DNA from: Variovorax paradoxus
Lineage (GTDB): Bacteria > Pseudomonadota > Gammaproteobacteria > Burkholderiales > Burkholderiaceae_C
Assembly (NCBI RefSeq): GCF_902712855.1
Contig: NZ_LR743507.1
Location: 3,458,001-3,522,000, forward strand
Direction: 5' to 3'
DNA: 64,000 bases
Shown: piece after piece, positions 6,414 to 15,654 of the stretch
How positions within the stretch are numbered: position 1 is the first letter of the stretch
How the letters are laid out: each line of letters begins with the position of its first letter
Made by a program: the position numbers and the translations under genes
The notes under the pieces: generated by a model
Databases searched by the model: none
What the model saw: the letters and a program-made list of their open reading frames with translations, nothing else
What the model was told of the DNA's origin: nothing

Positions 6414-8739
6414 CGGCATCCTCCCCACGATCCCCATGCATGCCCGCCAGCTGCACATGCCACCAGCGCGGCAGCAGTTCGCGTATCTCGGCCCGCGCGA
6501 AGCGGTCGTCGAGCAGGTGCAGCACGCCGCGGTCTTCCTCGGTGCGGATCACGCGGCCGGCGGCCTGCACCACCTTCTGCAGGCCCGGATACAGGTAGGT
6601 GTACTCGTAGCCCTTGCCGAAGCGCGCCTGCATGCGCTCGCGCGTGATCTCGTTGAGCTCGTTGTACTGCGGCAGACCCAGGCTGGCCACGAACGCGCCG
6701 ATCAGCCGGCTGCCCGGCAGGTCGATGCCCTCGCCGAAGGCGCCGCCGAGCACCGCGAAGCCGATTCCGCGGCCGTCCTTCTCGAAGCGCGCGATGAAGT
6801 CGTGCCGGTCGGCCTCGCGCATGCCGCGCGTCTGCGTCCAGACCGGCACGCCGGGGTGCCGCAGCGAGAACGCCGCACACGCCTTCTCGAGGTAGTCGAA
6901 GCTGCTGAAGAAGGCCAGGTAGTTGCCCGGCATGCGCTCGAACTGTGCACCGATGATGTCCGCCACGTTGCGCAGCGACCCCGCGCGGTCGCGAAAGCGC
7001 GTCGACACGTGCGTGGCCACCTCCACCCGCAGTTGCCGGCTGTGGAACGGCGAGGCCACGTCGAGCAGCGCGGTGTCCTCGGGCAGGCCGAGCGCGTCGC
7101 GGTAGAACGCGAACGGCGACAGCGTGCCGGAGAAGCAGGTGACCGACACGGCGTGCCCGAAGCGCGTCTCGAGGAACGGCGCCGGCACGAGGTTGCGGAT
7201 GGCCAGCGAGCGCTGCGCCTGGGTATCGCCCAGCGTCCGCTCGAACACCGAGTGGTCGCCGAAGGCCTCGGCCAGCCGCGCGAAATGCAGGGCGTCGAAG
7301 AAGAAGCGCTGCAGCGGCCCCTGCGAAGCGTCGGGCGTGGCCGCGAAATATTCGGCCATGGCGGTGTTGGCGGCCTGCAGGGTGCGCAGGAAACGCTCGG
7401 GAATCTCCTCGGCGGTTTCGTAGGCGGCCTGCTGCGACTGCTGCACCGCGTCCCATTCGCGGAAAAGCCGCGCCAGCGGGCCGCGCAAGGCGGCGGGCGC
7501 CACGCGGTGCGCCTCCTCGAGTGCGGCGCCATCGAGCGCCGCGGTGTACATGCCGCGCGCGCGCTCCAGCAGGTTGTGCGCCTCGTCGACCAGCACGGCC
7601 GCGCGCCAGTCGGCCTCGCGCATGGTGGCGTAGAGGAAGGCGCTGCTGTCGAAGTAGTAGTTGTAGTCGCCGACCAGGGCGTCGGCCCAGTGGCTCATTT
7701 CCTGGGCGAGGAAATAGGGGCAGACCTCGTGCGCCAGCGCGATGTCGCGCAGCGCCTGGCGATCGAGCCAGGCCACCTGCGCGGCCTGCTCGCGCGCGGC
7801 CGGCAGCCGGTCGTAGAAGCCCCTGGCCAGGGGGCAGGCCTCGCCGTGGCAGGCGCGGTCGGGATACTCGCAGACCTTCTCGCGCGCCGCGAGCTCGAGC
7901 ACGCGCAGCCTGCCCTGCCCCCGCCCCTTGTCGAGCACCCGCAGGGCGTCGAGCGCCACCGGCCGTCCCGAGGTCTTGGCGGTAAGGAAGAAGATCTTGT
8001 CGATCTTGCGCGCGGCGCGCGCCTTGAGCAGCGGGAACAGCGTGGCGAGCGTCTTGCCGATGCCGGTCGGTGCCTGCGTCATCAGACAGCGCCCGCCCAC
8101 GGCAGCCCGGTACACCGCCTCGGCCAGTTCGCGCTGCCCCGCGCGGAAGTCGCGGTACGGAAATTCGAGGCCGGCGAGCGTGGCGTCGAGCGACGCGCGG
8201 TGCGCCGCCTCGGCGGTGGCCCACGCGCTGTAGCGGGCGCAAAGCTGTTCGAAATGCGCACGCAGCGTCTCGCGGGAGTGCGACTCCTCGAGCACGGTTT
8301 CGTCGCCGGTGGCGAGGTCGAGATAGACCAGCGCCACGGTCATTTCCTCGTGCCCGTCCTGTTCGCAGAGCATCCAGCCGTAGGTGCGCGCCTGGGCCCA
8401 GTGCAGCGCGCGATGGTTGCCGCGGATGGCGTCGAAGTCGCCGCGGAAGGTCTTGATTTCCTCCACGCGGCGCCTGCGCGCTTCGTATCCGTCGGCCCGG
8501 CCGCGAACCCGCAGCGTGCCGCAGGTCGTCTCGAGCCCGACTTCGCAGGCGTAGTGCTCGGGGTCGCGCCGGTGCTGCACCATCGCATGGCCGGCCATGC
8601 CCTCCAGCGCGCTGGGCGCGGGCACGAAGCGCAGGTCCAGATCGCCTGCCTTCGCGCCGAAGGCGCACAGTGCCTTGACGGAAACGGCGTGCGGAGCGGC
8701 GCCGGCCGTGCCTGACGGGGTGGAGGGTTCGGGAGCCAT
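6400..8739 (-). CDS. PD-(D/E)XK nuclease - DinG/XPD-type helicase fusion
   Basis: A 779-residue superfamily 2 DNA helicase of the Rad3/XPD/DinG branch. It has a Walker A (TQAPTGIGKTLATLFP), a Cys cluster (VCEYPDRACHGEACPLA) expected to hold a 4Fe-4S cluster, a DEAH box (VLVDEAHNLLERAR) and motif VI (QAAGRVIRTEED). The first about 170 residues carry a RecB/Cas4-like nuclease signature (RGRADGYE, then VEEIKTFR, then HWAQARTYGW). The start is ATG at 8739 (MAPEPSTPSG); the open frame further upstream runs through the LexA box. It leads an operon with AlkB-like and DUF4304 genes and would unwind and trim damaged DNA. Confidence 0.9.
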   Translation of the reverse strand: MAPEPSTPSGTAGAAPHAVSVKALCAFGAKAGDLDLRFVPAPSALEGMAGHAMVQHRRDPEHYACEVGLETTCGTLRVRGRADGYEARRRRVEEIKTFRGDFDAIRGNHRALHWAQARTYGWMLCEQDGHEEMTVALVYLDLATGDETVLEESHSRETLRAHFEQLCARYSAWATAEAAHRASLDATLAGLEFPYRDFRAGQRELAEAVYRAAVGGRCLMTQAPTGIGKTLATLFPLLKARAARKIDKIFFLTAKTSGRPVALDALRVLDKGRGQGRLRVLELAAREKVCEYPDRACHGEACPLARGFYDRLPAAREQAAQVAWLDRQALRDIALAHEVCPYFLAQEMSHWADALVGDYNYYFDSSAFLYATMREADWRAAVLVDEAHNLLERARGMYTAALDGAALEEAHRVAPAALRGPLARLFREWDAVQQSQQAAYETAEEIPERFLRTLQAANTAMAEYFAATPDASQGPLQRFFFDALHFARLAEAFGDHSVFERTLGDTQAQRSLAIRNLVPAPFLETRFGHAVSVTCFSGTLSPFAFYRDALGLPEDTALLDVASPFHSRQLRVEVATHVSTRFRDRAGSLRNVADIIGAQFERMPGNYLAFFSSFDYLEKACAAFSLRHPGVPVWTQTRGMREADRHDFIARFEKDGRGIGFAVLGGAFGEGIDLPGSRLIGAFVASLGLPQYNELNEITRERMQARFGKGYEYTYLYPGLQKVVQAAGRVIRTEEDRGVLHLLDDRFARAEIRELLPRWWHVQLAGMHGDRGEDADAYR

Positions 8740-8750
8740 CTCGCTTGGGG

Positions 8751-8768
8751 CTGTATGAAAGTACAGTA
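8751..8768 (-). promoter_or_regulatory. LexA (SOS) box
   Basis: Plus strand CTGTATGAAAGTACAG, i.e. CTG-N10-CAG. Read toward the helicase gene it is TACTGTACTTTCATACAG, very close to the enterobacterial and betaproteobacterial LexA consensus TACTGTATATN4ACAG. It lies 11 bp upstream of the helicase start codon, a position that would block transcription initiation. This predicts DNA-damage induction of the helicase, AlkB-like and DUF4304 genes. Confidence 0.8.
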
Positions 8769-8871
8769 TAACGAGCGACCCCGCAGGCCGCGCACCTCGC
8801 CGGCAACGGCTTGCAGCGGCCTCTCCCGCGTCGGACGGGGCGTTCTCCGACAGGCCCACCGGCGTTTATCG

Positions 8872-8892
8872 GCAAAACTTGACAAGTTTTGC
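8872..8892. promoter_or_regulatory. perfect 21-bp palindrome upstream of hybrid kinase
   Basis: Arms GCAAAACTTG and CAAGTTTTGC flank a single A, with no mismatch. It ends 6 bp before the kinase ATG at 8899. The single-base centre makes a hairpin unlikely and a dimeric repressor or activator site likely. I cannot name the cognate regulator. Confidence 0.6.
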
Positions 8893-8898
8893 TTACAA

Positions 8899-11800
8899 AT
8901 GCGACCGATGAACACTCCCACCGCGATCGACCCCGATGCCTTCGAGCGACTACTGAGCCGCAACATCAAGCTGCCCCTGATCGGCGGCGTCTTCGGCGCC
9001 GTGGTGTTCGTCGGGCTGATCCTCTTCCTCCTCAACACCATCGGCTGGGTCGAGCACACCGACCGCGTCGCCCGCGCGGCCAGCGAACTGCAACGCCAGG
9101 GCATCGACATGGAAACCGGCATGCGCGGCTTCCTGATCACCGGCGACGAGAGTTTCCTCGAGCCCTACCAGAGCGCCGCGCCCCGCATCAAGGGCGACAC
9201 CGAAGCGCTGCGCGCCCTGGTGTCGGACAACCGGCAGCAGGTCGAGCGCGTCAACCGCATCGCGGCCATCCAGGCGACCTGGCTGGAGTTCGCGCGCAGC
9301 CTGATCGCCGCGCGCCGCGCCGGTGAAGACGCCCAGGTGCAGGTGCGGCTGGGCCGCGGCAAGCGGCTGACCGACGACATGCGCGCCGAGTTCACCGCGT
9401 TCATGGACACCGAGCAGACGCTGCGCTTCCAGCGCAACAACGACGCCAACCGCACCGCCTGGTGGGTCGTGGGGCTGTTCCTGCTGTTCACGGTGGGCTT
9501 CACCGGGCTGGTGGCGTATTTCGGGCGGCGGCAGCTGGTGCGGCTGTCCGACAGCTACGACGTGGTGCTGAAGGAGCAGGCGGCCCACACCGACCGTCTC
9601 GCACACGAGGCCTGGCTGCGCAGCGCACAGACGGAACTGGTAGGCGAACTCGTCGGCGAACTGAGCGCGTCCGACATGGGCCGCAAGATCCTCGCCTTCT
9701 TCTCGCGCCACCTGGGCACCGCCGTGGGCGCGATGTACGTGCGAGAGCGGCAGGGCCCGCTGCGCCGTGCAGCGAGCTACGGATTCTCGAGCGCGGCCGA
9801 GGCGTCGCCGCAGGTGTTCTCGCCCACCGAGAGCCTGATCGGCCAAGCTGCGGCCGAGCGCCGCCGCATGCTGGTCGACCCGATCGACGCCGACTACCTC
9901 AAGGTCAATTCGGGCCTGGGCCAGATGGCGCCCAAGGCGGTGCTGCTGCTGCCGGTGGCCAGCAACGGCATGGTCAACGGCGTGATCGAACTCGGCCTCG
10001 CCGGGCCGCTGGACGATCGCTGCAACCAGCTGCTGGATGTGGTGTCCGACGACATCGGCACCTCGCTGGCGGCCGCGCGCTACCGCGAACAGTTGCAGGA
10101 CGTGCTGGCCGAGACGCAGCAGCTCAACGAAGAGCTGCAGGTGCAGCAGGAAGAACTGCGCACCGCCAACGAAGAACTCGAAGAACAATCGCGCGCGCTG
10201 CGCGCCTCGCAGGCCATGCTGGAGAACCAGCAGGCCGAACTCGAGCAGACCAACAGCCAGCTGTCGGAACGCACCGAGGCGCTCGACCAGCGCAACACCG
10301 CCCTGCGCCGCGTGCAGCGCGACCTCGAGGACCGTGCCGACGAACTGCAGCGCGCGAGCCGCTACAAGTCGGAGTTCCTGGCGAACATGTCCCACGAGCT
10401 GCGCACGCCGCTGAACAGCGCACTCATCCTGGCCAAGCTGCTGGGCGACAACCCGCAGGGCAACCTCACGCTCGAGCAGGTGAAGTTCGCGGAGTCGATC
10501 TATTCGTCGGGCAACGACCTGCTGGTGCTGATCAACGACATCCTGGACATCGCGAAGGTCGAGGCCGGCAAGCTCGAAGTGGTGACCGAGGACGTTCGCC
10601 TCAACAAACTGGCGCAGAGCCTCGAGAACACCTTCAGCCCGCTGGCGATGCAGAAGAACCTGAGCTTCCGCCTCGAGGTGCGTCCCGACGCGCCGGCCAC
10701 GCTGGTTACCGACCGGCAACGCGTGGAGCAGATCCTGAAGAACCTGCTGTCGAACGCGCTGAAGTTCACCGACCGCGGTGAAGTGTCGCTGGTGGTGTCG
10801 CCGGCGCCGGACGGCGGCGCGGTGTTCGCGGTGTCCGACTCGGGCATCGGCATCGACCCCGACCAGCACGAGCTGATCTTCGAAGCCTTCCGCCAGGCCG
10901 ACGGCACCACCAGCCGCCGCTACGGCGGCACCGGCCTGGGCCTGTCCATCTCGCGCGACCTCACCCAGCTGCTGGGCGGCGCGCTCACCGTGGAAAGCAC
11001 GCCGGGCAAGGGCAGCACCTTCCTGCTGGAGCTGCCCGCCAAGGCGCCGCAGGCGTCCGCAACGGCGTCGTCGACGCCCCACCAGCCTTCGGTCGCCTAC
11101 ACGCCCCGGCCGCTGGTGCCCCAAAACGCACCGCTCGCGCCGCAGCCGCCCTCCCCGGTGCCGGCGCCGCAGTTCGCCGACGACCGCTCCATTCCGCGCG
11201 ACCAGGTGCGCCGCGTGCTGGTGATCGAGGACGAGCCGCAGTTCGCGCACATCCTCTACGACCTCGCGCACGAACTCGGCTACCGCTGCCTGGTGGCGCA
11301 CGGCGCGGCCGACGGTTTCGAGCTGGCCACGCAATTCCTGCCCGACGCCATCCTGCTCGACATGCGCCTGCCCGACAGCACCGGCCTCGACGTGCTGCAG
11401 CGCCTGAAGGATTCGCCCCACACGCGCCACATCCCGATCCACGTGGTGTCCGCCGCCGAGAACGCGCAGGGCGCGGCGCTGCAGATGGGCGCCGTCGGCT
11501 ATGCGCTGAAGCCCGCCACGCGCGACGAACTCATGAAGGTGTTCGGCCGGCTGGAGGAAAAGCTGACGCAGAAGGTCAAGGTCGTGCTGCTGGTGGAGGA
11601 CGACGAGCTGCAGCGCGAGAGCGTCATCAAGCTGATCGGCGACGACGACATCGAGATCGTGGCCGTGGGTTCGGGCGAAGAGGCGCTGGAGCTGCTGCGC
11701 ACGCGCGTGTTCGACTGCATGATCACCGACCTGAAGCTGCCGGACATGCAGGGCAGCGAGCTGCTCAAGGCCATGGCCGCCGAAGAGATCGTGTCGTTCC

Positions 11801-12393
11801 CGCCGGTCATCGTGTACACCGGGCGCAACCTGACGCGCGACGAGGAGACCGAGCTGCAGCGCTATTCGCGCTCGATCATCATCAAGGGCGCGCGCTCGCC
11901 CGAACGCCTGCTCGACGAGGTGACGCTGTTCCTGCACAAGGTGGAGGCCGAGCTGTCGAGCGAGCGCCAGGGCATGCTGAAGACGGCGCGCGGGCGCGAC
12001 CGCATCTTCGAGGGCCGCACCATCCTGCTGGTGGACGACGACGTGCGCAACATCTTCGCGCTCACCAGCGCGCTCGAGCAGCGCGGCGCCATCGTCGAGA
12101 TCGGCCGCAACGGCCGCGAGGCGCTCGAGAAGCTCGACCAGGTCGGCGACATCGACCTTGTCCTGATGGACGTCATGATGCCGGAGATGGACGGCCTGGA
12201 GGCCACGCGCCGGCTGCGCACCGACCCGCGCTTCGAGAAGATGCCGGTGATCGCCATCACCGCCAAGGCCACCAAGGACGACCGCGAGCAATGCCTGGCC
12301 GCCGGCGCCAACGACTACCTGGCCAAGCCGGTCGACCTGGAGCGGCTGTTCTCGCTGCTGCGCGTGTGGATGCCGAAGATGGAGCGCCTGTGA
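8899..12393 (+). CDS. CHASE3-GAF hybrid histidine kinase with three receiver domains
   Basis: A 1164-residue membrane sensor kinase. Order: TM1 (about 25-46), a CHASE3-type periplasmic domain with the ETGMRGFLITG signature, TM2 (about 190-212), GAF domain (about 250-395), a long coiled coil (about 400-490, ELQVQQEELRTANEEL), HisKA with LANMSHELRTPLNS, an HATPase with GTGLGLSIS, and three receiver domains: LVIEDE with DMRLPD, LVEDDE with DLKLPD, and LVDDDVRN with DVMMPE. The phospho-acceptor Asp is present in each receiver. The first ATG (8899) is used; a second at 8908 is equally possible, as neither has a strong Shine-Dalgarno sequence. Its stop overlaps cheR as GTGA. Confidence 0.9.
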   Translation: MRPMNTPTAIDPDAFERLLSRNIKLPLIGGVFGAVVFVGLILFLLNTIGWVEHTDRVARAASELQRQGIDMETGMRGFLITGDESFLEPYQSAAPRIKGDTEALRALVSDNRQQVERVNRIAAIQATWLEFARSLIAARRAGEDAQVQVRLGRGKRLTDDMRAEFTAFMDTEQTLRFQRNNDANRTAWWVVGLFLLFTVGFTGLVAYFGRRQLVRLSDSYDVVLKEQAAHTDRLAHEAWLRSAQTELVGELVGELSASDMGRKILAFFSRHLGTAVGAMYVRERQGPLRRAASYGFSSAAEASPQVFSPTESLIGQAAAERRRMLVDPIDADYLKVNSGLGQMAPKAVLLLPVASNGMVNGVIELGLAGPLDDRCNQLLDVVSDDIGTSLAAARYREQLQDVLAETQQLNEELQVQQEELRTANEELEEQSRALRASQAMLENQQAELEQTNSQLSERTEALDQRNTALRRVQRDLEDRADELQRASRYKSEFLANMSHELRTPLNSALILAKLLGDNPQGNLTLEQVKFAESIYSSGNDLLVLINDILDIAKVEAGKLEVVTEDVRLNKLAQSLENTFSPLAMQKNLSFRLEVRPDAPATLVTDRQRVEQILKNLLSNALKFTDRGEVSLVVSPAPDGGAVFAVSDSGIGIDPDQHELIFEAFRQADGTTSRRYGGTGLGLSISRDLTQLLGGALTVESTPGKGSTFLLELPAKAPQASATASSTPHQPSVAYTPRPLVPQNAPLAPQPPSPVPAPQFADDRSIPRDQVRRVLVIEDEPQFAHILYDLAHELGYRCLVAHGAADGFELATQFLPDAILLDMRLPDSTGLDVLQRLKDSPHTRHIPIHVVSAAENAQGAALQMGAVGYALKPATRDELMKVFGRLEEKLTQKVKVVLLVEDDELQRESVIKLIGDDDIEIVAVGSGEEALELLRTRVFDCMITDLKLPDMQGSELLKAMAAEEIVSFPPVIVYTGRNLTRDEETELQRYSRSIIIKGARSPERLLDEVTLFLHKVEAELSSERQGMLKTARGRDRIFEGRTILLVDDDVRNIFALTSALEQRGAIVEIGRNGREALEKLDQVGDIDLVLMDVMMPEMDGLEATRRLRTDPRFEKMPVIAITAKATKDDREQCLAAGANDYLAKPVDLERLFSLLRVWMPKMERL

Positions 12394-13259
12394 ACCGGCC
12401 GCCGATCACGTCGTCTTCCGCCAAGCCGCCGCCGCTGCATCCGCTCAGCGACACGGAGATCGAGCTGCGCCTGCTGATGGAGGCGATCTACCTCAAGTAC
12501 AGCTACGACTTCCGCAACTACACCGTGGCCTCGCAGAAGCGCCGCGTGCTGCATGCGCTCGACCAGCTCGGCCTGCCGAGCATCTCGGCGCTGCAGGAGC
12601 GCGTGCTGCGCGAGCCGGCGCTGTTCGGGCGGCTGCTGCAGTTCCTCACCATCCCGGTGAGCGAGATGTTCCGCGACCCGTCTTACTTTCTTGCGCTGCG
12701 CCAGCACGTGGTGCCGATCCTGCACACCTACCCTTCGGTCAAGGTGTGGGTGGCGGGCTGCAGCACCGGCGAGGAAGTGTTCTCGCTGGCCATCCTGCTG
12801 CGCGAGGAAGGGCTGCTCGAGCGCACGCAGATCTACGCCACCGACATCAATCCGGCATCGCTCGAAAAAGCGCGCCAGGGCATCTTTCCGCTGGAGGCGA
12901 TCCGCGGCTACACGGTGAACTACCAGCGCGCGGGCGGACGCAGCGCCTTCTCCGACTACTACACCGCCGCCTACGAGGCCGCGCGCTTCGACCCGTCGCT
13001 GTGCGCCGACGTGATCTTCGCCGACCACAGCCTGGCCACCGACAGCGTGTTCGCCGAAACGCAGCTGGTGTCGTGCCGCAACGTGCTCATCTACTTCAAC
13101 CGGCAGCTGCAGGACCGCGCGCTGGGGCTGTTCCACGAGTCGCTGTCGCACCGCGGCTTCCTGGGGCTGGGTTCGAAGGAAAGCATCGACTTCTCGGGCT
13201 ACTCCGACCGCTTCGCGCCGCACGCGCGCGCCGAGCGCATCTACCGGAAGGCCACATGA
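12390..13259 (+). CDS. CheR-type protein-glutamate methyltransferase
   Basis: A 289-residue CheR-family SAM-dependent methyltransferase: N-terminal helical domain (YLKYSYDFRNYTVASQKRR), SAM motif VWVAGCSTGEEVFSLAIL and the conserved CRNVLIYFN loop. The start is GTG at 12390, overlapping the kinase TGA (GTGA). No chemoreceptor or CheA is nearby. In operons of this layout, seen in many Comamonadaceae, CheR and CheB homologues accompany big hybrid kinases, perhaps modifying the kinase or a partner; that is inference. It overlaps cheB by 4 bp. Confidence 0.88.
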   Translation: MNRPPITSSSAKPPPLHPLSDTEIELRLLMEAIYLKYSYDFRNYTVASQKRRVLHALDQLGLPSISALQERVLREPALFGRLLQFLTIPVSEMFRDPSYFLALRQHVVPILHTYPSVKVWVAGCSTGEEVFSLAILLREEGLLERTQIYATDINPASLEKARQGIFPLEAIRGYTVNYQRAGGRSAFSDYYTAAYEAARFDPSLCADVIFADHSLATDSVFAETQLVSCRNVLIYFNRQLQDRALGLFHESLSHRGFLGLGSKESIDFSGYSDRFAPHARAERIYRKAT

Positions 13260-13861
13260 CGCGGCCGTTGCGAATGCCCAAGTCGAGGCAGGTGGATGCC
13301 GTGGTGCTCGGCGCCTCGGCCGGCGGCATCGATGCGCTCAGCACGTTGCTGCACGAGCTGCCCGCAACCTGGAAGCTGCCGATGGCGGTGGTGCTGCACC
13401 TGCCCGAGGACCACGAGAGCCACCTGGCCCAGATCTTCGCGCAACGCCTGCCGATCGCCGTGCACGAAGCCGCCGACAAGATGCCGCTGGCCGCGGGCAG
13501 CCTGTACTTCGCGCCGCCCGGCTACCATCTGTCGATCGAGCGCGAACGCACGTTCTCGCTGAGCTGCGAGCCGCCGGTGCTGTTTTCGCGCCCGTCGATC
13601 GACGTGCTCATGGCCTCGGCCGCCGACGCCTACGGCCCTGCACTGGCAGGCTTCCTGCTCACCGGCGCCAACGACGACGGCGCCGAGGGCCTGCTCCGCA
13701 TCCATCTGGCCGGCGGCCTGACCGCCGTCCAGGAACCGAAAGAAGCCCAGATTCCCACCATGCCCCAAGCCGCCATCGCGCGACACGCCCCCGACTACGT
13801 GCTCCCGCTGCGCGAACTGCGCGAGCTGCTGCTGCAACTGGAGGCCGTCCATGAACATTGA
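13256..13861 (+). CDS. CheB-type methylesterase, catalytic domain only
   Basis: A 201-residue protein consisting only of the CheB methylesterase domain: nucleophile Ser in VVLGASAGGIDALSTLL, His in VVLHLPEDHESHL, and the acid in LLTGANDDGAEGLL. The usual N-terminal receiver domain is missing, so regulation by phosphorylation must occur in trans or not at all. ATG at 13256 overlaps the cheR stop (ATGA), and its last 11 bp overlap the next kinase gene, so the operon is tightly coupled. Confidence 0.88.
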   Translation: MTRPLRMPKSRQVDAVVLGASAGGIDALSTLLHELPATWKLPMAVVLHLPEDHESHLAQIFAQRLPIAVHEAADKMPLAAGSLYFAPPGYHLSIERERTFSLSCEPPVLFSRPSIDVLMASAADAYGPALAGFLLTGANDDGAEGLLRIHLAGGLTAVQEPKEAQIPTMPQAAIARHAPDYVLPLRELRELLLQLEAVHEH

Positions 13862-15083
13862 CATCGAAAGCAAGCTGCTGATCGTCGATGACCTGCCGGA
13901 GAACCTGCTGGCGCTCGAGGCGCTGATCCGCGCGCCGGGCCGCGTGGTGTACCGGGCCGCCTCGGCCGAGGCGGCGCTGGCGCTGCTGCTGGAGCATGAG
14001 TTCGCCCTGGCCATCGTCGACGTGCAGATGCCCGGCATGAACGGCTTCGAGCTGGCCGAGCTGATGCGCGGCACCGAGCGCACGCGGCATATCCCCATCA
14101 TCTTCGTGAGCGCCGCCGGGCGCGAGCTGAACTACGCCTTCCAGGGCTACGAGAGCGGTGCGGTCGACTTCCTGCACAAGCCGCTCGACCCGCACGCGGT
14201 GGTCAGCAAGGTGAACGTGTTCGTCGACCTGCACCGGCACCGCAAGGCGCTGCGCCACGAGATGGACCAGCTCGCGGCCGCGCACCAGACGCAGGAAGAA
14301 CTGGTGCAGCAGCTGCAGCACACGCAGCGCGAGCTGGAGCGCGCGGTGCGCATGCGCGACGACTTCATGTCGATGGTGTCGCACGAGCTGCGCACGCCGC
14401 TGAACACGCTCTACCTCGAGGCCCAGTTGCGGCAGTTGCACCTGTCCAGGGGCAACCTGGCCAACTTCGCGCCCGAGCGGCTTCCCGCCATGATCGAGCG
14501 CGACCAGCGCCAGGTCCGCAACATGGTGCGCCTGATCGACGACATGCTCGACGTGACGCGCATGCGCCGCGACGCACTGTCGATCCAGACCAAGCCGGTG
14601 GACCTTGCCGCGCTCGCACGCGCAGTGGTCGAAAGCCTGCGGCAGCAGGCCGAGGCGGCGGGCTCCGTCATCGAACTCGAAGTGCCGTCCGAACTGCGCG
14701 GCGTATGGGACGAGTTCCGCATCGAGCAGGTGCTGACCAACCTGCTGACCAATGCCCTGCGCTACGGCGGCGGCAAGCCTGTGGAGATGGTGGTGCGCGA
14801 AACCGGCGGCCGGGCGCAGGTGTCGGTGCGCGACCAGGGCATCGGCATTGCACCCGAGGACCACGCGCGCATCTTCGAGCAGTTCGAGCGCACCGACAGC
14901 AGCCGCAAGCACGCGGCCGGGCTGGGGCTGGGGCTGTACATCACGCGAAAGATCGTGAGCCTGCACGGCGGGCAGATCAGCGTGGAGAGTGCGGCCGGCG
15001 AGGGCTCGCGGTTCGTCGTCGAGCTGCCGCTGCACGCGAGCGATGCGGGCGTGGAAGCCGATCCCGAATCCGTCAATCCGTAG
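13851..15083 (+). CDS. receiver domain - histidine kinase hybrid
   Basis: A 410-residue soluble protein with an N-terminal receiver (LLIVDDLPENLLALEAL, acceptor Asp in AIVDVQMPGMNG, Lys in FLHKPLDP), a coiled-coil linker (about 125-160), HisKA (MSMVSHELRTPLNTL) and HATPase (GLGLGLYITRKIV). The receiver at the front suggests that it is controlled by phosphoryl transfer from the large hybrid kinase and passes the signal on to the single-domain receiver that follows. There are no membrane segments. Its start overlaps the end of cheB. Confidence 0.88.
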   Translation: MNIDIESKLLIVDDLPENLLALEALIRAPGRVVYRAASAEAALALLLEHEFALAIVDVQMPGMNGFELAELMRGTERTRHIPIIFVSAAGRELNYAFQGYESGAVDFLHKPLDPHAVVSKVNVFVDLHRHRKALRHEMDQLAAAHQTQEELVQQLQHTQRELERAVRMRDDFMSMVSHELRTPLNTLYLEAQLRQLHLSRGNLANFAPERLPAMIERDQRQVRNMVRLIDDMLDVTRMRRDALSIQTKPVDLAALARAVVESLRQQAEAAGSVIELEVPSELRGVWDEFRIEQVLTNLLTNALRYGGGKPVEMVVRETGGRAQVSVRDQGIGIAPEDHARIFEQFERTDSSRKHAAGLGLGLYITRKIVSLHGGQISVESAAGEGSRFVVELPLHASDAGVEADPESVNP

Positions 15084-15158
15084 GCTTGCTCCTACGACGC
15101 GGCCGGGAGCGGGCCGCGATACTGCTCCATTCGACTTACCAAGAAAAGAAGGTTTCCA

Positions 15159-15521
15159 GTGAACGTGCTGATCGTGGACGACAACGAAGCTGCGGCCGAC
15201 CTGTTGCAGGAACTGTTGACCTTGCAGGACCACACGGCGCGCTGCACCTACACGGCGCAACAGGCGCTGGACGCGGCGGCGGTGGAAAGCTTCGACGCCG
15301 CGCTGATCGACCTCACGCTGCCCGACTTTCCCGGCACCGAGGTGGCCCGCCGGCTGCGCGAAAGCACGGCCGAAGGCACGCCGAAGCTGCTGGTCGCCAT
15401 CTCCGGGTTCTCGGCGCAGGATGCGGGCGGCCACTCGGCCGAAGGCCTGTTCGACCACCACCTTCAGAAGCCGATCGACATCGACAAGCTCGACCGCATC
15501 CTGGCGCAGGCGGCGTCCTGA
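15159..15521 (+). CDS. single-domain response regulator
   Basis: A 120-residue CheY-like receiver: acidic pocket VDDNEAA, acceptor Asp in ALIDLTLPD, Ser in VAISGFS and Lys in HLQKPID. The start is GTG at 15159, preceded by AAGAAGG. No output domain is present, so it acts by protein contact or as a phosphate relay or sink for the kinases upstream. The 75-bp gap after the preceding gene is the largest in the operon. Confidence 0.85.
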   Translation: MNVLIVDDNEAAADLLQELLTLQDHTARCTYTAQQALDAAAVESFDAALIDLTLPDFPGTEVARRLRESTAEGTPKLLVAISGFSAQDAGGHSAEGLFDHHLQKPIDIDKLDRILAQAAS

Positions 15522-15654
15522 CGCCCCGCCCGCCTTCTTCGCACTGAGCGCGGCGGCGCGCTCTCCTTCCTCCGCCTCCCTCTTACCCCGTTTTCGTGAT
15601 AGCGCCCTGGCGGCGCGGCGTGAGCCTGCGCTACGCATGAGCCTGCAGGTCTAC

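Noticed and set aside
8879..8884. TTGACA as a -35 box before the hybrid kinase
   Set aside because: No -10 element lies at 16-18 bp spacing, and the hexamer is simply the centre of the perfect palindrome.
8950..12291. 1113-codon open frame on the minus strand
   Set aside because: It is wholly antisense to the hybrid kinase, whose domains are clear; the His/Arg/Gln-rich translation is typical of an antisense shadow in high-GC DNA.
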